A stretch of 64,000 bases of DNA from Zonotrichia leucophrys gambelii (taxonomy: Eukaryota; Chordata; Aves; Passeriformes; Passerellidae), in the NCBI RefSeq assembly GCF_028769735.1, contig NC_088171.1, forward strand, positions 94,348,912 to 94,412,911, in the 5' to 3' direction. Of this stretch, positions 1 through 12,500 are shown piece after piece; within the stretch, counting starts at the first letter, position 1, and every line of letters starts with the position of its first letter. The translations under genes and the position numbers were made by a program. Below the pieces are notes generated by a model. It ran no database searches, had not been told where the DNA came from, and was given only the letters and a program-made list of their open reading frames with translations.

Positions 1-391
1 TGCACAAATCAACAATCCCAATGAACTGGTTTTCCTACCTATCTGCATCACTGAATATTGGTCTTAAATGCTGGACAAAATTTGGTTATGAGTGCTGAAA
101 TACACTGCCTGCATGCAGAGGGCACATACAGGCACTCAAATATCTGAGACATTTCCCCAGCTCATTGCAAATGATTTCCACATAGGTCAGCCTGGTTTAT
201 TTCCATTGTGGTTCACTGGGGATGATTCAGGTGTTTTGTGTTTTCAAACCAAGCAAAATCTTGGATAATATAGATTTGTCCACTCGACTGACTGGGTAAC
301 TCTTTGGACTCATTAAAATGAAAATATTTGGTGACTATTCCTGACAAAAACCAACATGGAAATGAAACAAAAAACCCCTCCAAACCCTCAC
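1..391. other. Unique AT-rich sequence, nothing recognised
   Basis: No coding frame, RNA gene or repeat is recognised here. The end of the stretch runs into the L1-like fossil, so its last part may hold further remnants of the same element that are too decayed to read. Confidence 0.5.
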
Positions 392-965
392 ACTCCTCAC
401 TTTGGAAAGACCTTCATAAAAATTGGATTAAAAATATTCTGTAATATCCTGACCAGGTCTGTACATACTAGCAATTTAAACTCGCCCTTTTTAAAATGAC
501 ACCAGGGAGCTAGACGAGGCTGTCCATTATCCTCTTTTCTTTTTGCAATTGTAATGGAACATTTAGCCTCATTTTTTTCAGCAACAAAGAATTGCTTCAA
601 GGAATGAAAATTGGAAACTCCATAAATTTCAGTTCATTGTATGCAGATGACATATTGATTTGCTCCTGTAATCCTGGTCATAATCTGCCCATAATCCTGC
701 AAACAGTGGACTGGTTTTACATTACCCCTGCCTTCTTTGTAGCTACAGTGATCAAGCCTGTTTTCTTAAAATGAATGTGCTGCTGCAGAACCTAGTCAAC
801 AAAGTATGACCTGATGAGACAGGATAATGCTAGATACCTTGAGATAATTATATGTGAAGCTACCATCAACAGAAAACTAAAACCCTCTCTTCCCTGAGTG
901 GAGTGGGAATGGCTCTATGTATGTCCTTAATTTTCTTCAAACTTCATTTAGAACTATAAAACCAA
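392..965 (+). mobile_element. Fossil reverse-transcriptase fragment of an L1-like LINE
   Basis: Translation on the plus strand gives a broken but recognisable non-LTR reverse transcriptase in the order expected for the L1 clade. At about 398-430 there is an HFGKTFIKIG stretch, resembling the conserved FGFG..FI.WI segment. At about 509-590 there is RRGCPLSSFLFAIVMEHLA, matching the L1 RQGCPLSPLLF block. At about 592-680 there is MKIGN followed by SLYADDILI, with the catalytic YADD at 640-651. At about 829-880 there is ARYLEIIIC, resembling the L1 F.YLGI block. At about 897-960 there is a GMALCMSLIFFKL stretch, like the GRI.LIKMNILPKLLYLF segment. The reading frame changes near 590 and again near 890, and there is an in-frame stop near 497, so it is dead. 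No 5' end, 3' tail or endonuclease domain is seen. Family level rests on recalled motif order. Tx1 is the next best alternative within the same broad group. Confidence 0.75.
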
Positions 966-3900
966 TGAATATTATAGATCTCTCTCTCTTACTAGGCATT
1001 TCTAGTTTGAACAAGTGAGAGATTTGAAGTCTGTTCCTTAAGTGTTGTAATCATTGGTTAGCTTGTAAAAGGTGGGTCAACTTCAAAACATTTTGAGGTA
1101 TCTCATATTAAAATTTCAGTTCATTATGCTTTGGATGGCTGTTGCTGCAGAACTGAGATACTATTGCTGTAGTAAGTGTTACGCATAGAAAGAAATTATA
1201 ATGACAAAACCTGTATGCTGAAATTACTGGTAGTTACCTGAGAACAAAAACTCTAGTTGTGGAGATGACTGAAAAAATGTAATGTGTTTTTCTTTTTTTT
1301 TTATTTACTCCTTGAGAAACTCTCAGAGTGAATTCTCAGATCTCTGTCTAATTATTTAAAAGAGCTTGAAAGATTGGAACAGATACCCAAAATTTGGTGA
1401 CTCTTTCCAAATTCCAAATATCACATATGTTAAGGTGCTCAGCAATTACACCGGTCTTGTCCATTGTTTTGCTGTCAAACATAATTAAAAGTGAATTTTT
1501 CAGCTGTACATCATACAAGCAGACTACACAATGTTATATTAGAAAGGGATTGTTGCACAGATATATTGTCAAATTATTTCTTTTCTACTACTTAACTCTC
1601 AAATTAGATTATTTTAGCAGAACCTGAGTTAAAAATGGAGCTTTAATTTTTAGCATAGGTTTGCTCAGTTTGGAATAAGACTCAATAGTGACTCATTCCA
1701 AATATATATTGATTTTCTTTAATATATTACACAGGTTATAATTAATTCTTCAAAGAATAGCTTCGTTTCAGACAAATTTGTCATTTAACTGTCATAAAAT
1801 ATACATACCATAAAACACTAGTGTGTGACGGAGTATCCTAAATTAGCTATTTGAAAGGAGAGTGACAAAATGGAAAATTGACACAAATGACTTCTGCTCC
1901 CAAGTTTTTAATTTAATATCAGCTGGACTACCTACCTGCTTTTTACTAATTGCACTCACACAGGAAAATAGTACTGCCTTCTGAATATATCACACTGAAA
2001 GTGAGCACGCAAAGTTTTCTATCAGAGAAACTAAAATAATCAGCACATTAAAAAAACCTGGAAAGCTATAATGTTTGTTTTCAGCTTTCACAATTTCCAT
2101 AATACAGGTGATTATTTCTAGACACAAGGCACTCTATTTCAGTCCTCTGTGTTTTATTCTATGAATCTGGTATAGTAAATCTACAGAAGACCAGACTGTA
2201 GATTGTAGGTAATAAGGATGCAAAATTAAGCAAAGTCAAAACCAGGTAGTGCATATACAACACTATAGTGAGGACAGATAAGGCCAAAATGAATGCTGAT
2301 TTTCTTCAGTAAAGCATTCATTTATATTCCAAACAAACAGACAGGGGAGTTATTCACTGTACATATAACTTTCTCTTGAAAGCAATAAAAAGTAAAATCC
2401 ATAAAATGTATAACCAAGGACAGATGACTTGGAGTAGCAGTAGTTTAAACCTTAATGCATCAATAATAATGAACAGTATAACTCTGAAAAACTGTGGAGA
2501 AGGGGATGGGTTCCTTTGACTATTGTAGGGAGATACATACATTTTAATTGTATCTGTTCTAAAGAAAATCTGACCCACATGTAATCTTTCTGCATTTGTG
2601 CTTTTAATATACTTGAGGATGGCTGGAACCTAATTCTTGTGGGCAGTCAAGATACATGCACTGAAATATGGTCATTTTGTCTTGCATTCTTCAGTCTTCA
2701 TGTGGCAGCAGATGAACAATGAGGTGATCTTTATGAAACGGGTTGATTTTATTTCCTCAGTACTCCATGCTCAAACAGAAGTACAGTTTGAGCCATCTCT
2801 CACTGGTAAAGGCTAAAAAATGGAAATATGCATTTGGGTATTTTTACTTTGTCTGTGCATCTTCGGCATTGCAGCTTCAAGGCATTTATTTTATCTCTTC
2901 CATTAACAGATGTATTTTTACATTTGTCCAAATGCAGAGAAAAAACCCCAACATTTTCTAGCGAAGTAACCTGTGTGCCTTATTTCTTACAAGACTTTGG
3001 AGCAAACTGCAGATTAAAAATGCAGATTTACTTGTTATGATGAATTTTCCTTCTTAGTTGGAGAAATAATACACATAATTTCTGGTGAATTTGTAACTTT
3101 GAGTTGCTGAATTTTTTTGGCTGTTTCTACTTTGAACAAGCTGGAAGTGTGGGGTTTTTGTTCTTTCCTCCTTGCAACACCTATGATTTTAGTGTATAGA
3201 AAGTCACAGTAGTTGATTTGAGATGCTACACATACATAGTTCATTCCGTAAGTTTTGAGCCCAAGTGTACTGAGAGTGCTAGCAGATGTAAATTAACATT
3301 TTTTTGCCATTATGTGGGTTTAGATGTCCAAGCACAATCCCACAGACCCGTTTAATGCAAAATCAGTATTGATAATAATAACAATTGTATAAGATTTCAT
3401 CAAGTGTGACATCTAGTCTATGTCCAAGTAGGTGATGCAATAGTTAAACAGCCACCTGTGATTTATTATGTGTACCAAAATTTGGAAGAACTTTCAGCAA
3501 AGTGTTCATTGGTAAGTCATGCTACCTCAATCTGTTTTTTTCATTATGTCTGCTTCTGCCTCGGTGGGTTAAATTAACTTGCTATATAATCATGGCCACG
3601 CTGTTGTTTGGAATTAAGTTCCATGAGCTCTTTTCAACTGTTGAAATAATTTCCCAGGCTCCATTATCAGAATTTTCCTCTGCAAGGGTAGTGTTTTATG
3701 TGTCTCCTGAGTGTCCTATAAACTCCCAGTATTAATAGTGTGTTAGTGGTGATATTGATGCGTGATAGCACGGGTACTGCGTGCGCTGTTACAATGCTTT
3801 AGGACTGTAAACCATTTTTAGAGGCGTTCTTTGCAAGGCTAAGTCTTGATAGCGTAATATACCACTGCTAATTATATTGATCTAATTAATCTAATTAAAT

Positions 3901-4323
3901 TGCAGCTAGATATGTTGTACATGTCATTTGTCTGTATTAACATTATGTAAACCTATTCTGCTTGTCTGTGCATTTTATATACAATGCCTCTTTAGCATTT
4001 GACCAGGAAAGTGATTGTATACCTCCTGCATCTCATACTGGTGAGAAAGAGATTTGGTCATCAGGTGGCTTATGGGATACAGAAAGCCTGACTGTTTTTT
4101 GAATCTGGTTTTGTTTGAAGAGACAAAGGATTTTCTGTTCCTGGATGTTAGGAAATGTCTTCTCTGCTTCCTCATTTGTTTCTATCACCTTTGACAAAAC
4201 ATGCCTTCATTTTTTTAGAAATTGGATGCATCAATTTCAACATATAACTAACAGACCAAAGATTCCAGAGTCACATTTGTGGGACTGAGTGAAACATAAC
4301 TGCCCTGCTTCAGTATTTCTCTC
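966..4323. other. Unique AT-rich sequence with simple runs
   Basis: No gene or interspersed repeat is recognised. The frames present are short and overlap on both strands. A T-rich run lies near 1290-1310. The segment around 3830-3960 carries a cluster of TAATTA-type cores and has the look of a conserved non-coding element, but this cannot be tested without an alignment. Confidence 0.45.
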
Positions 4324-4557
4324 TTATGGAAGAGAATGAGTACAGGGAAAATTCATTCCAAAAGGAGCAGGTAGCTGCTCCTGCTGCACCCCACAGCTGT
4401 CAGCTCTGTCTTCCACCAGCCGCTTCAGAGGAGATGCCTGAGCAGAGGCCAGCAGTTGATTGAACAGCAAATCTTTGACTTTGTTGGCCATGGCCTCTTC
4501 TTGTGTAGCAAAGGCTCTTTTCATAGTGGTACATATGTACAATGTACCATTGTGGTT
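4324..4557 (-). CDS. Possible terminal coding exon or decayed coding remnant, unidentified
   Basis: On the minus strand a frame runs from 4557 down to a TAA stop at 4326-4324, about 77 codons. The codon just before it, 4560-4558, is TAG and reads as a splice-acceptor AG after the pyrimidine-leaning tract TTACCCTTCATTGC. The product would be the C-terminal part of a protein. It is mostly helical and soluble in character: a KRAFATQEEAMANKVKD segment, then LLFNQLLASAQ, then SPLKRLVEDRADSCG, with low Cys and Trp, unlike most chance frames in this window. I do not recognise the family. There is no nearby polyadenylation signal on the minus strand and no neighbouring exon that I can link to it. A chance frame or a degraded retrocopy are both possible. 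Confidence 0.25.
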   Translation of the reverse strand, partial: NHNGTLYICTTMKRAFATQEEAMANKVKDLLFNQLLASAQASPLKRLVEDRADSCGVQQEQLPAPFGMNFPCTHSLP

Positions 4558-4566
4558 CTAGCAATG

Positions 4567-7500
4567 AAGGGTAATGTAAGCAGATGGTATCTCTACCCTC
4601 CTCCTAACACAGGACACACACTTGAATGTCATCCAAACTCACCCTTCTCCTGGGTTTTCTTTTATCATCAATTAAATCAAAGCAAGTATTCCTTCGGCAT
4701 GAGCTGCTCTTACAGACTTTGCATAGTTTCTGCTTCTTGTTTTTAATTCAGAGACACTCCATCGTTTGCTATCATCCCTGTCTGGCATTAGGAAGGCTCG
4801 CTTGGTTCAGTTGCTGTTCTGGGTTCGCTGTGTCACTCTGCAGAGTCATGGCAGAATGTGCCACACGAAGGGAAGAATGTGACTCTTCTTCCACGTCAGC
4901 CTCCTGCAGCAATTAATGCTGTCCCTGCTTAGTTGGTCAAATCAGCTGAATGCTGAAAATATGCAACTCTGGGCAAGTTAGGAGCCCAAAGCATGGCTGA
5001 ACATTGTGTTCAACTGTCTTGATATTAGATTTTCTTATTTTTTAAAGATTAGAATAAGTAAGATAGAAATGCCTTATTTATCTTTAATTATTATGCAGGA
5101 TTTAAAAAAATATCTGCAGTGACCATTATATGCCAAGTTTGGCTGCTGCTTATATGGAGATATGAATGATCCTCCTTTTTGCAAGTGACCACTGTCTTGT
5201 TGCTGATGAAACTGCCTTCACATTTCTAATGTGAGGAAAACTAAGCAACAGAGAAAAAGAGAATAAGAAAAATGTTTTTAAAATCTCATTTTCCTTTGAG
5301 CATTGTAAGAAGAGGTGGTTTCTTCAGCCTACTTTTGGTAATGGTGTTAGCTTTAGTAGAACATTTTAAAGCAATTTTCAATTCTGACTAATTTAGCTAG
5401 CTAGCTACAGTTATAGTTTTCCAGGTCAAATAGTTTTCAACTTCTAAATAAATTAATTCAGAAATCCACACAGGCTTTCAACAGTAGTCCACCAAAATTC
5501 TGTAAAGATACTTGATTTACTGTGCTTGGGCAATAAAAATATAGTGTGAGCATGCCTTTTCCTTTTGTGTTGTCTCCCTTTCACTTGTTGGCATAGGACA
5601 GGACTTCACAAGGGACAAAATTTAAAATTGGAAGTCTTCCACTGATTGATTGTTCCCCCACTCTGTTCTAAGGTCTTTTAGACCACCTAGAACCCATATG
5701 AAGAGCAAAGGTGGCATCCATAATCCTACTTTTTGTCTGTATATGGTGTGCATGTATTGAATATGAGATAAGGGACTGGAGTTTGCAATTTAAGGCTTTT
5801 GCTCAAGCTGACATGTGGCAGGGAGATCAAAAAAGTGTGAAAGGGGAAGACATGAAAGATGAAGAGCTCTGCAGATGACAAGATGAAGTCAGTGGAAATA
5901 CCCTCAATGGTGTCAGTAGACTGGGAGTCTGCTCCTCTTAGAGAGAGGCGAGGCATTAATTTTTCTGAGAGAGTGAAATCCTGGGGGTCTCCAGAAGAGA
6001 AAAACAACAGGCCTGCAGGGACTTTGGAGCAGAGCCAGCAGAAGCTGCTGTCATCTCTATCCTGCTGTCCTTTCTTGAACTTGGCACAATCAGCTGATCT
6101 GCATGAATGTGATGTTTTTATGGCACTGGTTATAATTGGTAGTGAAAGCAGCATGACTGAACGAGACAGCACATTGTATCAAAACAGGTTGAAGGGAGGA
6201 TGAGATTCAGTTATAAAATCTTAAACCTCATTTCATCTGAGCATTTTTTTGGCTAATCAGAATATTTTCTGTGAATCTTGGAAATTGCTCTGATCACAAA
6301 CCAGAGAGTATGAGAGGGTCTCATTCATAAGTGCTTTATCTTCTCAGGAACAAGTCGATAAGCCTTTATTGTTTAATTTTTCTTTCTTGGGAACTGGGCA
6401 GCTGACATTTTTTCAAAGTCCCTTAATTTGTAGGGGACTTTGTGGGAGTCACAAAACCCCATTAACCGTATTTTTCATCTGGCTTTAGGAGGAATATATT
6501 TTAAAATGGTAAAAGAAAGACTTCGAACAGCTTCTGATAACTCACAGTTTAAGCATGGCTATAAAAAGAAAATGAAAAGGCAATTAAAAATGGAATATTT
6601 CTTTCTTCAGTCCCCCTCCCCCCCCGACTGTAATTTGTCACTATTTCTTGTAGGCAGGCAGAAAGATGAGGCTACAGAAGATCATTTAGCACTGCAAAGC
6701 TGGCTGCTATAAAGCGCCATAACTTGGCATTAGAGTGGGGGACTAATTTTTTAAAATCTGTATCATCCTCCTGAAAAAGTTCTGAACATTTAGGTTTTTT
6801 TTTTTTTTTCTGAAGAATTGAGAAAGAAATGGAAAGAAATTCATTAATGTCTCAGCAGCACTGGCTGGTGTCACTAAGGGTAATAAGAAGCCATGTTTCT
6901 TCAGATTCTTCTTCTTGACTATCAGTACCCAGAAATCCCCACATGACATGCGAAAACCCACACAGACATATGTCCCAGAAAATCAACAAAACAGGGCTTG
7001 AAACATTTGCATTGTCCACGCTCGTGTGTGCAAACTGGTATTTATGCTTCTGCAAATTTGTGAATAGATATCAGGAGTTTCTCTGGTCAGTGGTCTGCAG
7101 AAAGTGAGATTGTTCATGTGGGTTTCCCTGCTGACTCCAGAGCCTCCAGAGACACAATCACCTCTCCCAGATAGACAATTCCTTGTTCTGACCATACCTC
7201 TCGCAGAAATTACAGTTCTGCTGGGGCTGAAGTGTTGGGGGGCCGTGCTCCACCTGGCCAAAGGAAGATCTGCATCTCAGCTCCTTGCCTGGGCAGAATG
7301 GCAGCCTGGGCTGGTTTCCACACCAGAACAGGATAACCAGAAGGCCGTAGGTTTCTTTGGCTGGATTTTACAGCACTATTGTGAGGTTTGTGTGGATATT
7401 TTAGGTAAAATTATTATTTGTAGGATGCTAAGGAAAGGTAAAATAGTATTATTATTTTAAAGGGTGCCATTGACACTCTCTCTTGTTAGTCTACATGTAA

Positions 7501-9120
7501 AGTTTTACTTATTTATACCTTGTGTTTATGAAACAACCACACTATATCATCCAAGCTCAAGTTTTGAGAAAAGTTCACAAGTGCATCTTTCACATGAGCC
7601 ATATGTTGAGCTGAAGGCACATAATTTACAAACCTTTTAAGCGATTGTGTTACCAACAATTCACATTTCTCCTCTCAAGATAAAGCCCTAGCCATTCCAT
7701 CTGATCAGCGTCTTATTCTTCAAGCAGGTGTCATGGTTTCTGAATTTTGTCCAGATGGCAGCTGATGTGGAATCAGAGACTGAGTGAATAAAACCTAACA
7801 CTGTGAGAAGAGCCGCTGAGCCTTTGTTCCTCGTGTTACTGCTAGTGACAATAGATTTAATGCAGCCATTGCGCATGATCTGTGAGTTTATTAGAGCTAA
7901 ATGGTTAGGATTATCTCATCAAACTATAACAATCTGAGAAAGTGATTAAAAATACCACCTTAAATATATTGCACAGTTCATCAGCATTTGCAGTTCGTAT
8001 CTTCTGGAGGTATGCATATATCCATGTATTTATTCATGTCCAAAGCCAGTTCAGCCTTCTAGATATGCATTTGACTTGTTGAAAACCAACTGCAAAGCTA
8101 GTGGACCCAACACAGTGTGCAATGAAAGTTTCAGTGTATGTGTGATAGAAAAGGCTCCATCTGGGGGGCTGTCTCAGTGAGTGTGGAACTGCTAATTGGA
8201 CCTGTGAGGGTCAGCAATTTCCTCTGAGCCATTCAGGTTCCCTGACAGAAACGCTTTTATCCGTGTGCTGGCTCCCAGAGCTGCACCTCTGAGTGCAGTG
8301 GGCAGAGGGGATGCGTGTTCCCAGGGATATCTGCAGCCATTCCCACCCGCCATGTGTGGGAGGGGACCCTGCTGGTGGATGCCCAGTGCTGTCTCTGGAG
8401 CAGGTGTGAGGCCGTCCATACAGAGCCCCATACTGCTAGAGTTAGGCTGGGTCTGCCCTTTGGTTTCATGGGGATTCTGTGTCTGAGTGTCACACCTGCT
8501 GCCCCACCAGGAGCTGAGCAGTCTGGGAAGGGAGTCATCTAGAGTTACTCCTCTCCTTCAATCTGCATTTCCACCAGCTGGGTGTTTGCCTCCAGAAAAA
8601 TCCATATCTTTGAGTTGCCTCTCAAGGAGGCTCTAATGACACCAGTGGACAGAGCCCTTCACAGTTTGTAAAATAACCTCCTGCCATGTCAGATTAAGTT
8701 ACATGCCATCAAATTATTTAAATCTTCAGTTACATTTGTTCTACAGATGTGTGCGCTCTCTCCCTTGAGACTAGCATTTCTGCACTTTTACAAATAATTT
8801 CAGGGGTTTTAAATTTTTTTTTTAGTAGCAAACATCTCAGAGCTCTTTTTAAGACTACAAAAAAGCAGAGGTGATGCTCTGCGTACATTTTATGGCTTTT
8901 CTGTCCAATGACTCTAATGTCAAAATTGCTACAACCTTCTAAGAGAAATGCTAAATCATAATGTGGTAAGAAAGGCACCCTCGACAGGTCTGCAAATGAC
9001 AGCTCTATAATTTCAGCATTATTTGAATACAATGTAGAAGTGCCTTATATGTTTAAGCAGCTTCATTTTGCATCTGCTTTTTAGAATAGTTGATTCATAC
9101 TTGTCTGCACAGGCTTTCAA
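4567..9120. other. Unique sequence, nothing firmly recognised
   Basis: Both strands are open for about 340 to 450 bases around 5726-6203, and a modestly GC-richer patch lies at about 8260-8540. Neither shows a protein motif, a start context or an exon structure that I can support. There is a short C run near 6619-6626 and a T run near 6798-6810. No interspersed repeat is recognised. Confidence 0.4.
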
Positions 9121-9123
9121 TAG

Positions 9124-9210
9124 TTCTTCTTTTCTTTCTTAGTCTCTTTGTCTACCCATTTCTCTTTTTTTCCTTCTTGTTTTTTTTTATTCTCTTGAAT
9201 TTTTTTTCAT
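9124..9210. repeat. Polypyrimidine low-complexity tract
   Basis: The plus strand is almost entirely T and C across this interval, with several T runs of eight or more. It is low-complexity sequence and not part of a recognised element. Confidence 0.8.
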
Positions 9211-9498
9211 ATAATATTTAATCAGTGTTAAGATGAGAGGGTCAGGCTGAGCATGTATTAGACTGAGCTGCAGTGTAACAAGTTGAATTTACCTCTCTTC
9301 TCATTACAGCCACAAAGTAGAATGACTTGAATTACATGAGGATCTTTTGCAACCTACTTTTATACATATGCTAACATGCATTAATTTATTTGTGGCTCAA
9401 AAATTGCCATTATTATTTCTGAGAACTGAGCTTTATTTGATCTGCTTTAATATTTCTAGATTATTTTTCCCATTGTTCCTGAAGTCTGTGTGAATTGG

Positions 9499-9546
9499 TT
9501 AAAGTCCTTAAAAAACTTTCAGTTAAAGTCCTTAAAAAACTTTCAG
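9499..9546. repeat. Perfect tandem duplication, 2 x 24 bp
   Basis: The 24-base unit at 9499-9522, starting TTAAAGTCC and ending ACTTTCAG, is repeated without mismatch at 9523-9546. This is a simple local duplication of recent origin. Each unit also contains a weak internal inverted motif (AAAGT and ACTTT). Confidence 0.95.
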
Positions 9547-12500
9547 TGATTCCTACTGAGAATTTTTTATTTGGGGCTTCAAATCCTAGTAAACCAGAAA
9601 AAAGTTTTATAGTTCTGCTTTTTTGGGTTTTTTTTGCTGTGATGTTTCTGCACCACTGTACTGACAACTGAGGTACTACCCTGTTTTTTCTGTGCCTAGT
9701 ATCAGATGCAACTAGTGAAAAACAAAAGGCAGAGCTATGGGCTGGGAAAACCAGTGTATTTTGTGGAGTGGCCACCCCAGCTAAAGTTGTATATCAGATG
9801 TCAAAAATCTAGGAGACCTGGTGGATTTCTGTGGAGGCAGCTTTGCTTTTGCAGCATGCCCAAGGAACCTGTGCTGCCCTGGCACCAAGCCACGGCTGTA
9901 GCCTCTGCACCACCAGTGGTGCCCAGAAAAATCAGACTTTTCAATTAATACAAATATTTACAATTAAATGAAACAAAGTATGCTTCAAAAGCAATTCTTA
10001 ATTGCTTGGCTAGCGTGATGCTGACTTCTCCTGTCACATGCTTGCACATTGGTGGCTCTCTTACCTATGGTGTGTCTTGTTACTGCTCTGCAGTGGGTAA
10101 ACATGCGCTGTGATATCCTCACGTTGCCAGCTGAGCTGTGTCTTTGCAGCAACCCCTCAGAAGGACAAAGACTGTGCCAGTCGCTAGCTTGACGACAGCA
10201 CTGGAGGTGAAGCCTTCTCACTCCATTTAAAAAGACCCAGTGACAGTCATTTTAATGAAAAGTTTTCAAAGGATACAGAAAGTTCTCAAAGCAATATTCT
10301 TAAAAATTTAGCTTTCATTTCAAAACACTGTTTTTTTTTAAAATATTTTTCTCTGTAGGTGTCCAGTTTGTATAATTTCTCTCTTTTGAGCTGTTCTGCC
10401 TGTATTGATGCATTGCTTTCATGTCCTTAGAAAGAATTAATAAAATGCTTGAAACGTTGTTTCCATCTATGCACCGCCTTTCCTTTCCCTGTAGTGTTTG
10501 CTGTTTTGGAGGGCACCATAGCGCTGGGAAAGCTCCCTGGGGAGTGTAGTCATGCACGTGTGAATGTTTCACAAAGTGTGAAATTTGTATGTGAAATTGA
10601 ATAAGTCAGTGTGCAGCCCCAATATCACAGAATGAGTGGTGTCAGAGCTCTGAGATCAGCCTGGGTGGTGATTTCTGGTCTTGTGTGAAACAAGAGCTCC
10701 TCAGATAGCAGCACAGCATGTAAGGCTTATAGATGGGTAGATAGAAAGGAATAGGTAATAACCATAAAACAGTATTATGAAAATATAAACCATAATTAGT
10801 GATAATGGCTTACTCAATTAAATACATTAAAGTATGGACGCAGAGTTTTGATGCATGGATGCTTTTGTCCAAGAGCATATGTGTGTTTATATACTGATCT
10901 AACAGTGATGTATAACTGACATTAAATATGCATCAAAGGATGAAAACTCTGCCCTAATGTTAAATAGGTCTCTTTAGTGCTGTCTAGTTGTACAAATATA
11001 TGGAAGAAGAGAGTCCCTGTCCCCAAATTTCCTATCTAAAAAGAAAAACACAGATAACTTAACTGTGCGAGTGTTTCAGGTTGCTCAAGGTTTTAAGTGA
11101 AGAGGGCCAGGGTAAGTCATATCCATGGATGCTGTGCTTTTCCTGCTGAAGGATCTGTCTGCCAGTAGAATGTCTCTGCTCCTTATTGATCTAGGAAGCC
11201 TAGTCTTGCAATTAAAATTCAGGTTCCCTGTTCTGATTTCAGTGTCAGCAGCTTGGGGGGTTGTGTGGGAGTAGTGGTCCTCTTCCTCTTTCTGCTGTCT
11301 TCCTCAACAGAATTTCTGCTGCTCTCCTTTCTAGTGATGAATGTAACCTCATTTTCTGACCTCTGAGCTTTGAGTGTGTTATTAAATAATCTGAGTCCTT
11401 TTAGTATTTAGATGATTAAAAGAGGATTAGATTATGGTTAGTGCCAGGGAAGTACTGAAACACCTCTAAGTGACACATTTGCCCTAATAAGTGCCAATGC
11501 CATCATGATCCTATGGATGTTGGGGACTTCTTATGGAAATTTGCACCTGTAGCACCTGTATTAGTGTGGAGGCCCAGTCCTGGTGGCCCTGTATTGATGA
11601 TCTTCCTATCACACAGTGAGTAGGGGGTCTTATCAATATGAAAAAAACCAACTTGGGTTTATTTGGTTTCTCTCCTGTGCTGTGTTATCCCTATTGCTTT
11701 GGAGAAAATGCTTGACAATAGGATTTTGCCTTTTTTAATTTAAAGGCTTGTTTAGTTCAGGAGCAAAACAAGCTTCGTCTAATCCTTGGATCCACCAGAA
11801 CTTTTGGGGTGTTTTAATTTTTTTTTTTATTCTGAGGTAAGTTTTACCCCAAGGGCAGAAGTACTGATCCCTTTATCCCCTAAATCTGGGTCTTCCAAAT
11901 TCAGATTGGGGAAGTCATGTTCCATGTTCCAGGATGTTGCTCTTTCTTAAAAATGGACCAACTACAGCTGTTTCCTTTCATTATATTCTTCCCTCTGTGT
12001 CCTCCCCCCATGGCCAGCATCTCCTGCCTTAAACATTCCAGTTGATATTTTCTCTCCCTGGTCTCAGGGCTACAGTGATATTAAAAAAGGAAAGTCCAAG
12101 TAAAATGAATTGTTCCTTATTAAGTTAGACTATATGGGGAGAGAAAAAAAATTGCACCTTTTCCTTGGAATTTTAGCATAAGCACACAGTAAGTCAAAAT
12201 GGCAGGGTCCATAAATGTCAGTGAGGATTTTATTGGCAGAAAGAGTTAAACATAAAGATATTCAGGTGCTATTGTCCTGCAGTGTATGAGCCTCAGATCG
12301 TTTCAAACACATGGGTAGTCAGCCATTCCTGTAGGATCATGAACTGGTTTCTCCATGACTTAATTCAAACTTTGAATGGATGGGGTATGCTCCATGTAAA
12401 GAGAGCTTCTGGATGCCTTCCTTCTTGAATATATGGTATTCAAATCTGATGCTTTTGAACTCAAAAGAAAGATATCCATTAAGCTAAATGGTCTCAAAAG

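Noticed and set aside
5726..6203. Overlapping open frames of 148 (minus) and 114 (plus) codons
   Set aside because: Both strands are open together, the minus frame depends on a non-ATG start at its 5' limit, no domain is recognised, and frames of this length are expected by chance in 64 kb.
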